In this document: in pieces, positions 35,718 through 45,466 of the stretch
Numbering within the stretch: position 1 is the first letter of the stretch
Layout of the letters: every line of letters starts with the position of its first letter
DNA from: Aeromicrobium sp.
GTDB taxonomy: Bacteria; Actinomycetota; Actinomycetes; Propionibacteriales; Nocardioidaceae
Assembly: GCF_023146395.1 (NCBI RefSeq)
Contig: NZ_JAGLCD010000002.1
Coordinates: 1 to 64,000 of the forward strand
Length of the DNA: 64,000 nt
Direction of reading: 5' to 3'
Program-made: the position numbers and the translations under genes
The notes under the pieces: model-generated
Database searches by the model: none
What the model was told of the DNA's origin: nothing
Seen by the model: the letters and a program-made list of their open reading frames with translations, nothing else

Positions 35718-36374
35718 ATGAAGATCGGCGTCGTCGGCGGCACGGGTCCGCAGGGCCGAGGGCTCGCCTATCGCTTCGCACTGGCCGGTCACCCCGTCGT
35801 GATCGGCTCACGCGATGCTGCTCGGGCGACGGAGAAGGCCGAGGAGATCGCCGCGAAGGCCGAGGGGGCCCGGTTGACGGGCGCCACGAATGCCGACGCG
35901 GTCGCCGCCGTGGACGTCGTGCTGCTGGCGGTGCCCTGGGACGGGCACGCCGAGCTCGTCGCCTCGCTGACCGATGGGCTGGCAGGCAAGATCGTGATCA
36001 GCTGCGTGAACCCGCTGGGCTTCGACGCCGAGGGTCCGTACGGGCTGACGCTGGAGGAGTCGGCGGCCGAGGAGGTCGCACGTCTGGTGCCCACGGCGCG
36101 GGTCGTCGGGGCGTTCCACCACGTGGCCGCGCTGTCGCTGTGGAAGACACCCGATCCGTTGTCGCACGAGGACGTGCTGGTGTGCGGCAACGATGCTGGC
36201 GCGAAGGAGCTCGTGCAGGACCTCGCGGCGTCGGTCACGGGCAAGCGCGGGATCGACGCGGGATCGCTGCGGCTCGCGCGTCAGCTCGAGCCGCTCACGG
36301 CAGTGCTGATCAGCATGAACAAGCGCTACAAGACCCGTTCGGGCGTCGCGGTCACCGGTGTGGAGGCCGGCTGA
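35718..36374 (+). CDS. npdG: F420:NADP+ oxidoreductase (NADPH-dependent F420 reductase)
   Basis: The product has 218 residues from the ATG at 35718, with a GTG at 35712 equally possible. AAGGAGG lies at 35700-35706. The NADP-binding motif is [20 protein letters not shown] followed by [10 protein letters not shown], as in Fno and NpdG. The end [14 protein letters not shown] is the typical F420-side helix and strand. It passes hydride between NADPH and F420, keeping F420H2 available for LLM-type enzymes. The name npdG follows nitrophenol-degrading actinomycetes, and no nitrophenol substrate is implied. Confidence 0.9.
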   Translation: MKIGVVGGTGPQGRGLAYRFALAGHPVVIGSRDAARATEKAEEIAAKAEGARLTGATNADAVAAVDVVLLAVPWDGHAELVASLTDGLAGKIVISCVNPLGFDAEGPYGLTLEESAAEEVARLVPTARVVGAFHHVAALSLWKTPDPLSHEDVLVCGNDAGAKELVQDLAASVTGKRGIDAGSLRLARQLEPLTAVLISMNKRYKTRSGVAVTGVEAG

Positions 36375-36376
36375 CG

Positions 36377-38980
36377 ATGGCTTTCGACCTGCCCTTCCCG
36401 TCATTGTCGATGTCCACGAAGGCGCTGCCGGCGGAGGGGGAGGTGCGGCGTGCGGTGGTGCGGGCCGAGGCAGGCAGGAGCCTGGACGTCGGTGAGGTCA
36501 CCGCGTTGCTGGCGGCGTCGGGTGGGTACCTGGACCGGTTGATGGCGGTGGCGGCGCGGGTGCGGGATGCAGGCCTGGAGGCGGTGGGTCGGCCGGGCAC
36601 GGTGACCTACTCGCCGAAGGTGTTCGTGCCGATCACGCGGCTGTGCCGCGACCGGTGCCACTACTGCACGTTCGTGGCGACCCCGGCTCAGCTGGAGCGG
36701 GACGGGCAGAGCCTGTTCCTCAGCTTCGACGAGGTCCTGGAGATCTGCCGGGCCGGTGCGGAGCAGGGCTGCACGGAGGCGCTGTTCACGTTGGGTGATC
36801 GTCCGGAGGACCGCTGGCCCGAGGCGAAGCAGTGGCTCGAGGAGGCCGGCTACGACTCGACGCTCGAGTACGTCCGGGCGTTGGCGATCCGAGTGCTGGA
36901 GGAGACGGGTCTGCTGCCGCACCTGAACCCGGGTGTCATGAGCTGGGCCGAGATGAACCGACTCAAGCCGGTCGCCCCGAGCATGGGCATGATGCTCGAG
37001 ACCACGAGCCGTCGCTTGTTCGAGGAGAAGGGCCAGCCGCACTACGGCTCCCCGGACAAGGACCCCGCCGTCCGCCTGCGGGTCCTGGAGGACGCCGGCC
37101 GTCTGGGCGTCCCGTTCACGACCGGGATCCTGGTGGGCATCGGCGAGACGCTGACCGAGCGCGCCGAGAGCCTGTTCGCGATCCGTCAGGTGCACCGGGA
37201 GCACGGCAGCATCCAGGAAATGATCGTGCAGAACTTCCGCGCCAAGGACGCCACCGCGATGCGCAGCGTGGACGACCTGGGCCTGGACGAGTACCTCGCC
37301 GCCGTCGCGACCGCCCGCGTCGTCCTCGGGCCGAGCGTGCGGGTGCAGGCGCCGCCGAACCTGGTCGACCTGGCCGAGTGCCGTGCCCTGCTCGCCGCAG
37401 GGGTGGACGACTTCGGTGGCATCAGCCCGGTCACCCCGGATCACGTGAACCCCGAGCGCCCCTGGCCCGACCTCGACCTCCTGCGGGAGGTCTGCACCGA
37501 GGCAGGCTTCAGCCTGAAGCCCCGCCTCACGACCCACCCGGAGCTGCTGGACGCGCCGTGGGTCGACCCCCGCCTCCGCGGTCACGTCGACGCCCTCCGT
37601 GGTCCCGACGGCCTCCTGGCCGAGGGTGTGAAGCCGGTCGGTCTGCCGTGGCAGGAGCCCGACGGCGGCCTCGTGACGACGGGACGCTCCGACCTGCACG
37701 CCACGATCGACACGACCGGCCGCACGGGTGACCGCCGCGGTGACTTCGACGACGTCTACGGCGACTGGTCCGTGCTCCGTGAAAAAGTGCAGGGGGACAA
37801 GGTCAGGAACGCACCGGCCCTCCTGGGCGCCGCTCTCGGTGGCGACGTGACGGCCGCACTGATCGCGGCCGAGGCCGACCCGGCCGCCATCTCCCGCGAC
37901 CAGGCCCTCACGCTCATGACGGTCGCGGAGGGTCCCGCCCTGGAGGCGGTGTGTGCGTTGGCCGACGACCTGCGCCGCAGCGCGGTCGGCGACCGGGTCG
38001 GCTACGTGGTGAACCGGAACATCAACTTCACCAACGTCTGCTACACCGGCTGCCGCTTCTGCGCCTTCGCCCAGCGCAAGACCGACGCCGACGCCTACAG
38101 CCTGTCGTTCGAGGAGATCGCCGCCCGGGTCGTCGAGGCCCGGGAGGCGGGGGCGACGGAGGTCTGCATCCAGGGCGGTATCGATCCCGAGCTGCCCGGC
38201 GACACCTACGCCCGCATCGCGCGGACGGTCAAGGCCACGGACCCCGACATGCACGTGCACGCCTTCAGCCCCATGGAGGTCATGAACGGCGTCGCCCGCA
38301 CGGGGCTGTCGGTGACCGAGTTCCTGCTCTCCCTCAAGGAAGCGGGCGTCGACTCCCTGCCCGGCACGGCTGCGGAGATCCTCGACGACGAGGTCCGCTG
38401 GATCCTGACCAAGGGCAAGCTCCCCACCGCCCAGTGGATCGACGTCGTCACGACCGCCCACTCCGTCGGCCTGCCGACGACCGCGACGATGATGTACGGG
38501 CACGTCGACCACCCCGGCCACTGGGTCGACCACATCCGGCTGATCGCCGACCTGCAGCGGCAGACGGGCGGGTTCACCGAGTTCGTGCCGCTGCCGTTCG
38601 TGCACCAGAGCTCGCCGATCTACCTCGCCGGCGTCGCCCGTCCCGGACCCACCGTCCGCGACAACCGCGCCGTCCACGCGCTCTCGCGGATCCTGCTGCA
38701 CGGCCTGGTCGACCACGTCCAGTGCTCGTGGGTCAAGCTCGGGCCCGACGTGTGCACCCAGGTGCTGAACGGTGGCGTCGACGACCTCGGCGGCACCCTG
38801 ATGGAGGAGACCATCAGCCGCATGGCCGGCTCCACCAACGGGTCCCGCAAGGACGTCGACGAGCTCGTCGCGATGGCCCACCTCGCCGGCCGACCTGCCG
38901 TCCAGCGCACCACCCTCCACCAGCACCTGTCTAGATCACATTCTCCGGTCCTGTCGGATCTCAGCGTGAGCACGTCCTAG
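36377..38980 (+). CDS. fbiC: FO synthase, CofG/CofH fusion (F420 biosynthesis)
   Basis: The product has 867 residues from the ATG at 36377, two bases after the preceding stop. The frame is open far upstream, but that part is a shadow of npdG. Two radical-SAM domains are present. The CofG half has CRDRCHYC (Cys90, 94, 97) and the CofH half has CYTGCRFC (Cys555, 559, 562). Together they build the deazaflavin FO from tyrosine and a pyrimidine precursor. The fused form is actinobacterial. The gene seems more G+C-rich and uniform than its neighbours, as core genes are, so it may be a recruited housekeeping gene or a second copy. Confidence 0.95.
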   Translation: MAFDLPFPSLSMSTKALPAEGEVRRAVVRAEAGRSLDVGEVTALLAASGGYLDRLMAVAARVRDAGLEAVGRPGTVTYSPKVFVPITRLCRDRCHYCTFVATPAQLERDGQSLFLSFDEVLEICRAGAEQGCTEALFTLGDRPEDRWPEAKQWLEEAGYDSTLEYVRALAIRVLEETGLLPHLNPGVMSWAEMNRLKPVAPSMGMMLETTSRRLFEEKGQPHYGSPDKDPAVRLRVLEDAGRLGVPFTTGILVGIGETLTERAESLFAIRQVHREHGSIQEMIVQNFRAKDATAMRSVDDLGLDEYLAAVATARVVLGPSVRVQAPPNLVDLAECRALLAAGVDDFGGISPVTPDHVNPERPWPDLDLLREVCTEAGFSLKPRLTTHPELLDAPWVDPRLRGHVDALRGPDGLLAEGVKPVGLPWQEPDGGLVTTGRSDLHATIDTTGRTGDRRGDFDDVYGDWSVLREKVQGDKVRNAPALLGAALGGDVTAALIAAEADPAAISRDQALTLMTVAEGPALEAVCALADDLRRSAVGDRVGYVVNRNINFTNVCYTGCRFCAFAQRKTDADAYSLSFEEIAARVVEAREAGATEVCIQGGIDPELPGDTYARIARTVKATDPDMHVHAFSPMEVMNGVARTGLSVTEFLLSLKEAGVDSLPGTAAEILDDEVRWILTKGKLPTAQWIDVVTTAHSVGLPTTATMMYGHVDHPGHWVDHIRLIADLQRQTGGFTEFVPLPFVHQSSPIYLAGVARPGPTVRDNRAVHALSRILLHGLVDHVQCSWVKLGPDVCTQVLNGGVDDLGGTLMEETISRMAGSTNGSRKDVDELVAMAHLAGRPAVQRTTLHQHLSRSHSPVLSDLSVSTS

Positions 38981-40224
38981 TGGGTGAGGATGATGATGTT
39001 GCCAGCGAGCGGGCTCGGACGGGTCGCGGCTACGTGGGTCTCCTCCTGGACTGGCGTTTCGGCTGCATCTTCTGGGGCAAGCTGCTCGGTACGGTGGCTG
39101 TCTTCGCGCAGAGCCTTGCCGCAGCCGCCGTCGTCTTCCAGGCATCGGGTTCGGTGGCTCTGGTCAGTCTCGTGACGATCGCCCAGTTTGCCCCCCAGCT
39201 ACTGCTGGGACCGGTCGCAGGTGCTTGGGCGGACCGCGGTCGCGTCGTCCGGCAACTTCTCCTCGGACGGGCGCTCTGTGCTTCCGGGGCCACGGCACTA
39301 TGGCTCACGTTCGTCGTGGCAGAGCCACCGGACGAAGCCGTGCCGGTGATCGTCTTCGTGTGCTCGTTGATCGTGGGCGTGGGCTTCGTGGTCGGCGGGC
39401 CAGCCATGCACATCATCGTGCCTGATCTGGTGACCGGCGAGGAGCTGCCCCGCGCCATTGCGCTTAACACGCTCCCGATGACGATCGGCCGAGTCGCGGG
39501 CCCTGCACTGGGAGGCTTCTCCGTCGGTGTGTGGGGACCCGCCAGCACCTTCGCCACGGCCGCCGCTCTCCAGCTAGGGTTTCTGATCCTGATCGTGGCC
39601 GCTCAGGTGCCCACACGACCGCCGGGACCTTCGGGGGACCGCTCGCTACGTGCCGGTGTGGCCTACGTCCGGGAGCATCCGCGTGTGCTGTGCATGCTGT
39701 GGGTCACAGCGTGTGTGGGCGCGGGTGCGGAACCGACTCTCACACTGGCCCCGGCGCTCGCGGCCGACCTTGGTGGTCAGGATGTCCTGGGTCCTCTCGC
39801 GGCGAGCTTCGGACTCGGAGCTCTCGCCGCGTTCCTGGTGCTGTCTGCCGGTGATCGCTGGCTCTCGTCGTGGTGGGTGGCGTGGACCGGGCTGTGCATC
39901 CTGGTGCTCGGGAACGCAGCGTTGGCGCGGGTCGGCGATCCTGTCGTCGCGTGCGGGGCCTTCGCCATCGCTGGTGCGGGGTTCGCCTGGGCACTGACGG
40001 GAGCCAGCATTGTCCTGCAGACCGAGACCGATCGGGCGTACCGAGGTCGCGTCATGGCTTGGTGGTCCGTTGCCTTCATCGGTTCTCGGCCCATGGCGTC
40101 GGTGACCCTCGGAGTGATCGGCGACCTACGAGGAGTCGGCACGGCCTTCGCGGCACTCAGTGCGTTCCTCCTCGTGTCGCTGGTGATTCTGGCGCTGCTG
40201 AGCTGGAGACACGCGCGCAGGTGA
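38980..40224 (+). CDS. MFS transporter
   Basis: The product has 414 residues from a GTG that touches the fbiC stop. There are about twelve membrane helices, with the MFS loop motif GAWADRGRVVRQLLLGRAL between helices 2 and 3 and GRVAGPALGGF in the N-terminal half. It belongs to the enterobactin-exporter-like or DHA3 branch (LLGPVAGAWADR, AYRGRVMAWWSVAF). It could export a toxic intermediate or import the substrate. It ends the long + strand unit. Confidence 0.88.
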   Translation: MGEDDDVASERARTGRGYVGLLLDWRFGCIFWGKLLGTVAVFAQSLAAAAVVFQASGSVALVSLVTIAQFAPQLLLGPVAGAWADRGRVVRQLLLGRALCASGATALWLTFVVAEPPDEAVPVIVFVCSLIVGVGFVVGGPAMHIIVPDLVTGEELPRAIALNTLPMTIGRVAGPALGGFSVGVWGPASTFATAAALQLGFLILIVAAQVPTRPPGPSGDRSLRAGVAYVREHPRVLCMLWVTACVGAGAEPTLTLAPALAADLGGQDVLGPLAASFGLGALAAFLVLSAGDRWLSSWWVAWTGLCILVLGNAALARVGDPVVACGAFAIAGAGFAWALTGASIVLQTETDRAYRGRVMAWWSVAFIGSRPMASVTLGVIGDLRGVGTAFAALSAFLLVSLVILALLSWRHARR

Positions 40225-40239
40225 CGAGGTCGTGGGCGG

Positions 40240-40692
40240 TCAGGGTGCGGAGCATGCGTGTGGTGTGACGTCGGGCAGAGCGGCAACGGCCAGTCCGGCC
40301 AGCTCGTCGTCCTCGTCAGGCCGCGATCCTGAGACGCCGATGGCGCCCCGCACCAACCCGTCCACATCCAGGATGACTCGGCCACCGAGCCCGGAGACGA
40401 GCGGTGTTGGTCCGGACGAGCTCATGGCGGCGAAGACCGTGGGCTGATCGGTCGCGAGAACTTCGAGATCACCGGAGTCGCAACCCATGACAGCGCTCGA
40501 ATAGGCTTTTGCGAGAGCAACCGGCACGGTCACGGGCCTGGCGCCATCGAGTCGTCGCACGGCCACGACGGACCCGGCCGCGTCGACCACGGCGATGCTG
40601 ACTGCGAGGCGGCGCGAACTCGCCGCATGGAGGGACGCCGCGAGCATCAGCTCGGCCTCGTCGAGGGTGATGATGGTGTGCGAGCAACTCAT
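40240..40692 (-). CDS. GlcG/HbpS-type haem-binding-like protein
   Basis: The product has 150 residues and belongs to the GlcG/HbpS (DUF336) fold. Hallmarks are AVSIAVVDAAGSVVAVRRLD, ALAKAYSSAV and GGRVILDVDGLVRGAIGVSG. Members occur beside glycolate, diol or aromatic degradation genes, and some bind haem or cobalamin or act as cofactor chaperones. It has no signal peptide, so it is cytoplasmic. It is convergent with the MFS gene, and its start is near the hairpin that follows the binding-protein gene. Confidence 0.82.
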   Translation of the reverse strand: MSCSHTIITLDEAELMLAASLHAASSRRLAVSIAVVDAAGSVVAVRRLDGARPVTVPVALAKAYSSAVMGCDSGDLEVLATDQPTVFAAMSSSGPTPLVSGLGGRVILDVDGLVRGAIGVSGSRPDEDDELAGLAVAALPDVTPHACSAP

Positions 40693-40750
40693 GTACTGGC
40701 CTCCGGTGTTGCTCTTCGATTCTCGAAAGTGCGGGTCGTGGCAGAGGAGA

Positions 40751-40786
40751 GGCCGTCACCGGTGCCGAGTGGTGCCGGTGACGGCC
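40751..40786 (-). terminator. Hairpin after the binding-protein gene
   Basis: A perfect 12-base stem GGCCGTCACCGG/CCGGTGACGGCC with a 12-base loop lies 38 bases after the stop of the gene ending at 40824. There is no clear T-run, as is common for actinobacterial terminators. Confidence 0.7.
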
Positions 40787-40823
40787 TACTGTCGAGGCTC
40801 GACGTCTCGCCGAGCTCGTCAGC

Positions 40824-42377
40824 TCACGAGTCGGACAGGACGCCGACCTTGCGGAAGTCGTAGACGTTCGTGTAGTAGCCAACGCCCATCTCGTCGTAGC
40901 CGATGATGCGTTTCGTCGTGGCCAGCAGACTTTGGTTCGCGCAGATGAAACCGTCGAAAGCCTGCTCGTTGGCGATCGCCGAAGCATCCTGGAGGAGCGA
41001 CTCGTATTCCTCGGGCGGGAGGTTCGGATCGGTGGCTCCCGAGAGTGCGTCCTTGAACTCTTGAGGGGTCTGGCCGAGGAACACTCGCGACGTGGAGAAG
41101 TTCGACAGCAGAGTCAGCAGCGGGGTCGCGCCGGCCACCCTCGTCTGGACGAAGGCGCCGTAGTCTCCTTCGCCGTAGAGCGCCGGCGCTTGTGCAGGAT
41201 CCTTCTGATCGATCTCGAGCGTGACCCCGATCTCCTTGAACTGGTCCTGCAGTGCGACGGCGATCGCGTCCTGGGGAGACAGGCCGGCGCTGGCGAGCAG
41301 CTTCAAGGAGAATCCGTCCGGGTAGCCGGCGTCGGCGAGCATCGTGCGTGCGAGGTCCGGGTCGTACTCGTAGTCGTACGGCGGATCCTCGACGTGGCCG
41401 GCGACGCCGGATGGTAGCGGCTGGTTGAGAGGTTCGCAGTAGCCGTTGAGGAGGTTCGACGTGATCGCCTCACGGTTGATGGCGTGGTTGAGGGCGCGTC
41501 GGACCTCCACGTTGTCCAGCGGCGGGACCTCGTAGTTCAGGAAGAGGGAGTAGGCCGCGCCGGGCGGGTAGCTGAACACCTGGTAGTCAGGGCCGAGGTT
41601 CTTGACCTCGTCTGCCTGCGCGGCGTTGGTCAGGATGAAGTCGACCTGTCCGGAGCGGAGGGCGTTCAGCCTCGCGTTGTTGTCGGCGATGCCGACGATG
41701 TTGATCGTCTTGGCCAGAGCTCCATCGGGGTTCCAGTAGTCGTCGCGGCGTTCGAAGGTCGCCGACTCGCCCAGCGTCAGCTCCGTCAGCACGTACGGTC
41801 CGGATCCGACCGGCTTGACGTCGAGATCAGGGTTGTTCAACGCGTTGGGAGACACGATGGATGCCGACGTCGCCGCCAGGAGGTAGGGCAGGTCCGACGC
41901 CGGACGGTTGGTCGTGATGCGCACCGTCATCGGGTCGACCACCTCGATCGACTCGATCATGGGGAAGCGGAATGCGACGGTCGACTCGGGGTCGAACACT
42001 GCGCGGTCCAGGCTGAGCTTGACGGCCTCGGCGTCAACGGCCGCGCCGTCGCTGAAGGTTGCTCCCTCGCGCACGAGGAAGTCGACCGACAGCCCGTCCT
42101 CGGCGAACTCCCACGACTCGGCGAGCAGCGGCTTGACCTCGGGTCCGGGTTCGATCTGGGTGAGCCGGTCGTACACCAGCGACGCGTAGGTGAACTGCGC
42201 GACGTCGCTGGTCGCCCGGTGGGGATCCAGGGGCATCGGCGGCAGCGAGAACGCCGCCTTCAGCTCGCCGTTCGGGTCGATGTCGCCAGCCGGTCCGTCA
42301 CCGTTGCTGCCCCCGCCAGCACACGCGGCCAGCACGAGTGCCATTGCGACAGCAACCGCAGCAAGTCGTGTCCTCAT
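40824..42377 (-). CDS. Family-5 (oligopeptide/dipeptide type) solute-binding lipoprotein
   Basis: The product has 517 residues. The lipoprotein signal is VAMALVLAACAGGG, with lipid-modified Cys19. The family pattern is clear: DPHRATSDVAQFTYASLVYD, VDFLVREGATFSDGAAVDAE, VGSGPYVLTELTLGES and NHAINREAI. It lies outside the membrane, captures the solute and delivers it to a DppBC-type permease. The only such permease here is at 16.2-18.1 kb on the other strand and lacks a binding protein, so the two probably form one system. A site related to the CTTGCT operator lies 69 bases upstream. Confidence 0.92.
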   Translation of the reverse strand: MRTRLAAVAVAMALVLAACAGGGSNGDGPAGDIDPNGELKAAFSLPPMPLDPHRATSDVAQFTYASLVYDRLTQIEPGPEVKPLLAESWEFAEDGLSVDFLVREGATFSDGAAVDAEAVKLSLDRAVFDPESTVAFRFPMIESIEVVDPMTVRITTNRPASDLPYLLAATSASIVSPNALNNPDLDVKPVGSGPYVLTELTLGESATFERRDDYWNPDGALAKTINIVGIADNNARLNALRSGQVDFILTNAAQADEVKNLGPDYQVFSYPPGAAYSLFLNYEVPPLDNVEVRRALNHAINREAITSNLLNGYCEPLNQPLPSGVAGHVEDPPYDYEYDPDLARTMLADAGYPDGFSLKLLASAGLSPQDAIAVALQDQFKEIGVTLEIDQKDPAQAPALYGEGDYGAFVQTRVAGATPLLTLLSNFSTSRVFLGQTPQEFKDALSGATDPNLPPEEYESLLQDASAIANEQAFDGFICANQSLLATTKRIIGYDEMGVGYYTNVYDFRKVGVLSDS

Positions 42378-42445
42378 CCGTTCTCCTCTGATCGGGCGCT
42401 CCGGCCCAGAGTGGGGGCGGTGTCGCGGATCGTCACCACCACTGT

Positions 42446-42461
42446 CTTGCTCGTCAGCAAG
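42446..42461. promoter_or_regulatory. Palindromic operator before the binding-protein gene
   Basis: The sequence CTTGCTCGTCAGCAAG has perfect six-base arms. On the minus strand it equals the operator at 4267 with four bases (TCGG) removed. The similarity suggests control by the same or a related TetR repressor. Confidence 0.5.
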
Positions 42462-42571
42462 GATCCTCGGACGTCAAGGGGGTTGTCAAGATGAAATTGT
42501 GATCTTCGTGACAGTGACCGACCGGACAGATCCTCGCGCAGGTCGGCGGGTTGGGCGGGGTTGGTCCGTTC

Positions 42572-44191
42572 TCACGCATCCGCCAGGATCATGTCGGAGG
42601 CCTTCTCGCCGATCATGACGATGGGAGCGTTCGTGTTGCCGCTGGTGACCTCCGGCATGATCGAACCATCGGCGACTCGGAGGCCCTCGACTCCTCTCAC
42701 GCGAAGGCGCGCGTCGACCACGGACAGGTCGTCTCCGCCCATGCGGCAGGCGCCGGTCGCGTGGGAGGCGCCGCGGACGTCACGGCGCAGGTGCTCCGCC
42801 CACTCATCATCGCTACTGACGTCCAGCGTCGGGGCCGCCTCATCGACCACGAGCTCGGCAAGCGGGGACTCGTTGAAGACGTCGCGAACACGACGGCACC
42901 CCTCGATCAGGTCCTGGAGGTCTCGTGGGTCCTGAAACATCTGGTGCCGGATCGCCGGGCGGTCGCGAGGGTCGGCGGACCGCAGGGCGATCTCGCCGCG
43001 TGACCGTGCGTGCAGGAGGCTGACGTATGCCGAGACCATGGGTTGGTCCGACATCTGCATCTGGTGGGGTTTGGTCTTGCTGATCGTGGTGATGGCGAAC
43101 GGACTGAAGCCGCACTCGATCTCCGGGTGACGCGATGCTGCGTCGAGCTTCAGGAACAACAGCGCGTGGAAGAAGCTGGAGGCTGCCGGACCCTCGCCCT
43201 TGAGCACGAACGGCACGCCGTGGCGGGCCATTCCCAGTGGGTGAAAGTCGAGGTTAAAGGTCGGTACGCGCACGTTCCAGAGCATCTGCGTCACGGGGTG
43301 CTCCTGCAGGTTCTGGCCGACCCCCGGGCTGTCTCGCACGACCGGGATTCCGTGCTCGGCGAGCTTCTCCGCAGGGCCGACGCCGGACAGCATCAAGATC
43401 TTCGGGGACGACATGCCGCCTGCGGCGAGGACGACCTCCCGGCGCGCCCTGACCACCGAGATGCGCCCTCGGCGTTCGACCTCGACCCCGGTGACGCGAC
43501 CGTCCTCGAAGAGGAGGCGACGAGCGAAGGTCCGGGTGGCGATCCGAAGATTGCCACGTCGAGCGGCGGCGCCGAGGTACGCGCGAGCGGTGCTGTGGCG
43601 GAATCCTCGCCGAATGTTCGCCTGTCCGTGGCCGACGCCGATCATGGATGAGCCGTTGTAGTCGGCCGTGAAGTCATGCCCGGCCTCCACCGCGCTTGCG
43701 ACGAACGCGTCCGTCATGGCGTGTCGAGCAGAGACGGGCTCGATGTGCATCGGCCCGTTGCGCCCTCGACGGCCACTGCCGACCGGCCCCGAGAAGCTCT
43801 CGGCTCGCTCGAAGAACGGTCGCACGCTGTCGGCGTCCCAGCCTTCACACCCCCGGTCCGCCCACGTGTTGAAGTCCTCGTCGTGCCCACGGACCCAGAC
43901 AAGTCCGTTGACCGAGCTGCCCCCGCCCAGTACTCGCCCAGCGCGCCAAGGGGTGACGAGGTCGTCCCGGGATGCATCCGGCTCCGCGACGAAGTCCCAC
44001 ATGAGCCCGGGGCGTCGCAAGGTCTGGCCTGCCAGGCCGGGGACGTGGATCGTCGGGTGTACGTCACGGCCGCCTGCTTCGATCAGGAGGACGGCATGTG
44101 AGCCGCTCGCCGAGAGGCGATGGGCAAGCACGCATCCGGCGGATCCGCCGCCGATCACGATGAAGTCGTAGGCGTTTCCCGGATGGGCCAT
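42572..44191 (-). CDS. GMC-family flavin oxidoreductase (choline/alcohol dehydrogenase type)
   Basis: The product has 539 residues from the ATG at 44191. The open frame reaches 44275, but the extra residues do not fit the family. The FAD motif is FIVIGGGSAGCVLAHRL (10-26), followed by the GMC signatures GRVLGGGSSVNGLVWVRGH and EVVLAAGGMSSPKILMLSG. The active-site histidine is in GASHATGACRMG, and SGNTNAP follows. It oxidises an alcohol to an aldehyde or ketone. It could act on the hydroxylated product of the P450. It is transcribed away from the island's main operons. Confidence 0.9.
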   Translation of the reverse strand: MAHPGNAYDFIVIGGGSAGCVLAHRLSASGSHAVLLIEAGGRDVHPTIHVPGLAGQTLRRPGLMWDFVAEPDASRDDLVTPWRAGRVLGGGSSVNGLVWVRGHDEDFNTWADRGCEGWDADSVRPFFERAESFSGPVGSGRRGRNGPMHIEPVSARHAMTDAFVASAVEAGHDFTADYNGSSMIGVGHGQANIRRGFRHSTARAYLGAAARRGNLRIATRTFARRLLFEDGRVTGVEVERRGRISVVRARREVVLAAGGMSSPKILMLSGVGPAEKLAEHGIPVVRDSPGVGQNLQEHPVTQMLWNVRVPTFNLDFHPLGMARHGVPFVLKGEGPAASSFFHALLFLKLDAASRHPEIECGFSPFAITTISKTKPHQMQMSDQPMVSAYVSLLHARSRGEIALRSADPRDRPAIRHQMFQDPRDLQDLIEGCRRVRDVFNESPLAELVVDEAAPTLDVSSDDEWAEHLRRDVRGASHATGACRMGGDDLSVVDARLRVRGVEGLRVADGSIMPEVTSGNTNAPIVMIGEKASDMILADA

Positions 44192-44714
44192 GGCAGTTCC
44201 GATCGAGGGGGCGGTCTCCCGCGGTGGGTGAAAGGGCGCGCAGCGAACTGCTCGTGGGTGGCCGTCCCGTGGCACTGGTGGCGCTGCGGAACCGGCAGCA
44301 CTCTGCCGGCACAGTATGCGACTGACTGATGCGCAAGCAAGGTGTTTCGGATCTTCGAGTCGATGCCACCGCAGATGCCGAGGTCCAACGGCTGGCCCGG
44401 GGTGGCCGCGCCTCCCTTGTCGCGATGCCCGCGCAGAAGACCCGTTCGTCGTCCGTCAGACCTCCAGCGGGCGTGCCCCAGGAGGCGTTGGACGTGATCG
44501 TCCAGTGGCGACGCGCCGCCTCGACGATCCTGGCCCTCCCGTGGTGGGACCGCCGAGCGGCGAGCCCGGACTTCGGATGGTGGTGCGACGACTGCGGACG
44601 AGGGGCTCCGCTACCGGGCTCAGCGCCATGGACCGACCGATCACCTGGTCGTCGTGTACCGTGGCGCGAGCCGACGGCCGTCGCCCTGACGCGAGGCGGG
44701 GCGGAGGAGTAGGA
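44192..44714. other. Intergenic region between GMC oxidoreductase and TetR genes
   Basis: No convincing gene is present. An open frame at 44329-44712 on the + strand would give 127 residues with no recognisable family. It ends in the ribosome site of the TetR gene, and I regard it as doubtful. The minus-strand sequence at 44321-44342 begins CCTTGCTTGCGCATCAGTCA. This resembles the half-sites at 22848 and 22982 and may be an operator for the GMC gene. Confidence 0.4.
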
Positions 44715-45397
44715 ATGAGCCAGGACGCCGCGAAGCGCCCCAAGACCAAGCGGTACTACGACAAGCGCGAGCAGGTCTGGACCTCGCCGTGCGGTTGTTC
44801 TCGGAGAACGGGTACACCGGCACCGGGGTCAGCGAGCTGGGCGAGGCGGCAGGTCTCGCGCGTGGCGCGTTGTACTACTACATCGGTTCGAAGGAGGCCC
44901 TCCTCGCCGAGATCCACGACCGTGTGATGGATCCCTTGCTCGCCGAGGCGAAGCTCATCGCGGCGATGGATATCGGTTCTCGCGCTCGGTTGCGACTGCT
45001 CTCGGAGTCGCTGCTCTGGCAGATCCTTCACCGCCCCGACAACGTCTGGGTGTTTCTCCACGAGTACCGGCACCTCGAGGGCGAGCACCGCGCGCAGTTC
45101 CGGGAGAAGCGTCGCGCGTTCGAGACCTACGTCGGCACCGCGCTCGAGGAGGGGCGTCAGTCGGGTGAGGTCGTCACCAGCGACCCGGATCTGACAACTC
45201 TGGCGTTCTTCAACCTGCACAACTACACCTACCAGTGGCAGGCAGGCCATCCGGGACTCGAGGTCGAGAAGCTGGCCTCCTTCTACTGTGCCATCCTGCT
45301 CCGAGGCATCGGAGCCGTGGAGCAGCCAGACGATCCGGAGCTGCGTGATGAACTCACGAAGGGTCGGTCGGTGCTAGCGGCCCTGCGCTCGGCGTAG
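44715..45397 (+). pseudogene. TetR-family regulator with a frameshift near its start
   Basis: An ATG at 44715 with GGAGGAG in front starts MSQDAAKRPKTKRYYDKREQV. The homology then jumps to another frame at about 44778-44780 and continues LDLAVRLFSENGYTGTGVSE through the rest of a TetR protein to 45397. Adding one base (GTCCTGGAC for GTCTGGAC) restores a single frame of about 227 residues. A GTG at 44789 could start a shortened protein lacking the first helix of the DNA-binding domain. This is either a real inactivating deletion or a sequencing error. The ligand domain (EYRHLEGEHRAQFREKRRAF) resembles the TetR at 49183. Confidence 0.75.
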
Positions 45398-45466
45398 ACC
45401 GATCGCCGGGCGCTCGAGCACATTCATCCACGGCTCGAGCGGCCCGACGACGCTACGCGGGCGGAC

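Noticed and set aside
35459-36376. Extension of the fbiC frame upstream to 35459
   Set aside because: The extra 306 residues are Arg/Gly-rich and overlap npdG in another frame. FbiC homology begins at the ATG at 36377.
36401-38926. An 841-codon minus-strand frame opposite fbiC
   Set aside because: No motif and biased composition. The + strand has both radical-SAM cysteine motifs of FbiC.
44329-44712. A 127-codon frame before the TetR gene
   Set aside because: No recognisable domain, biased Arg/Pro/Ala content and no ribosome site. Mentioned only in the intergenic entry.
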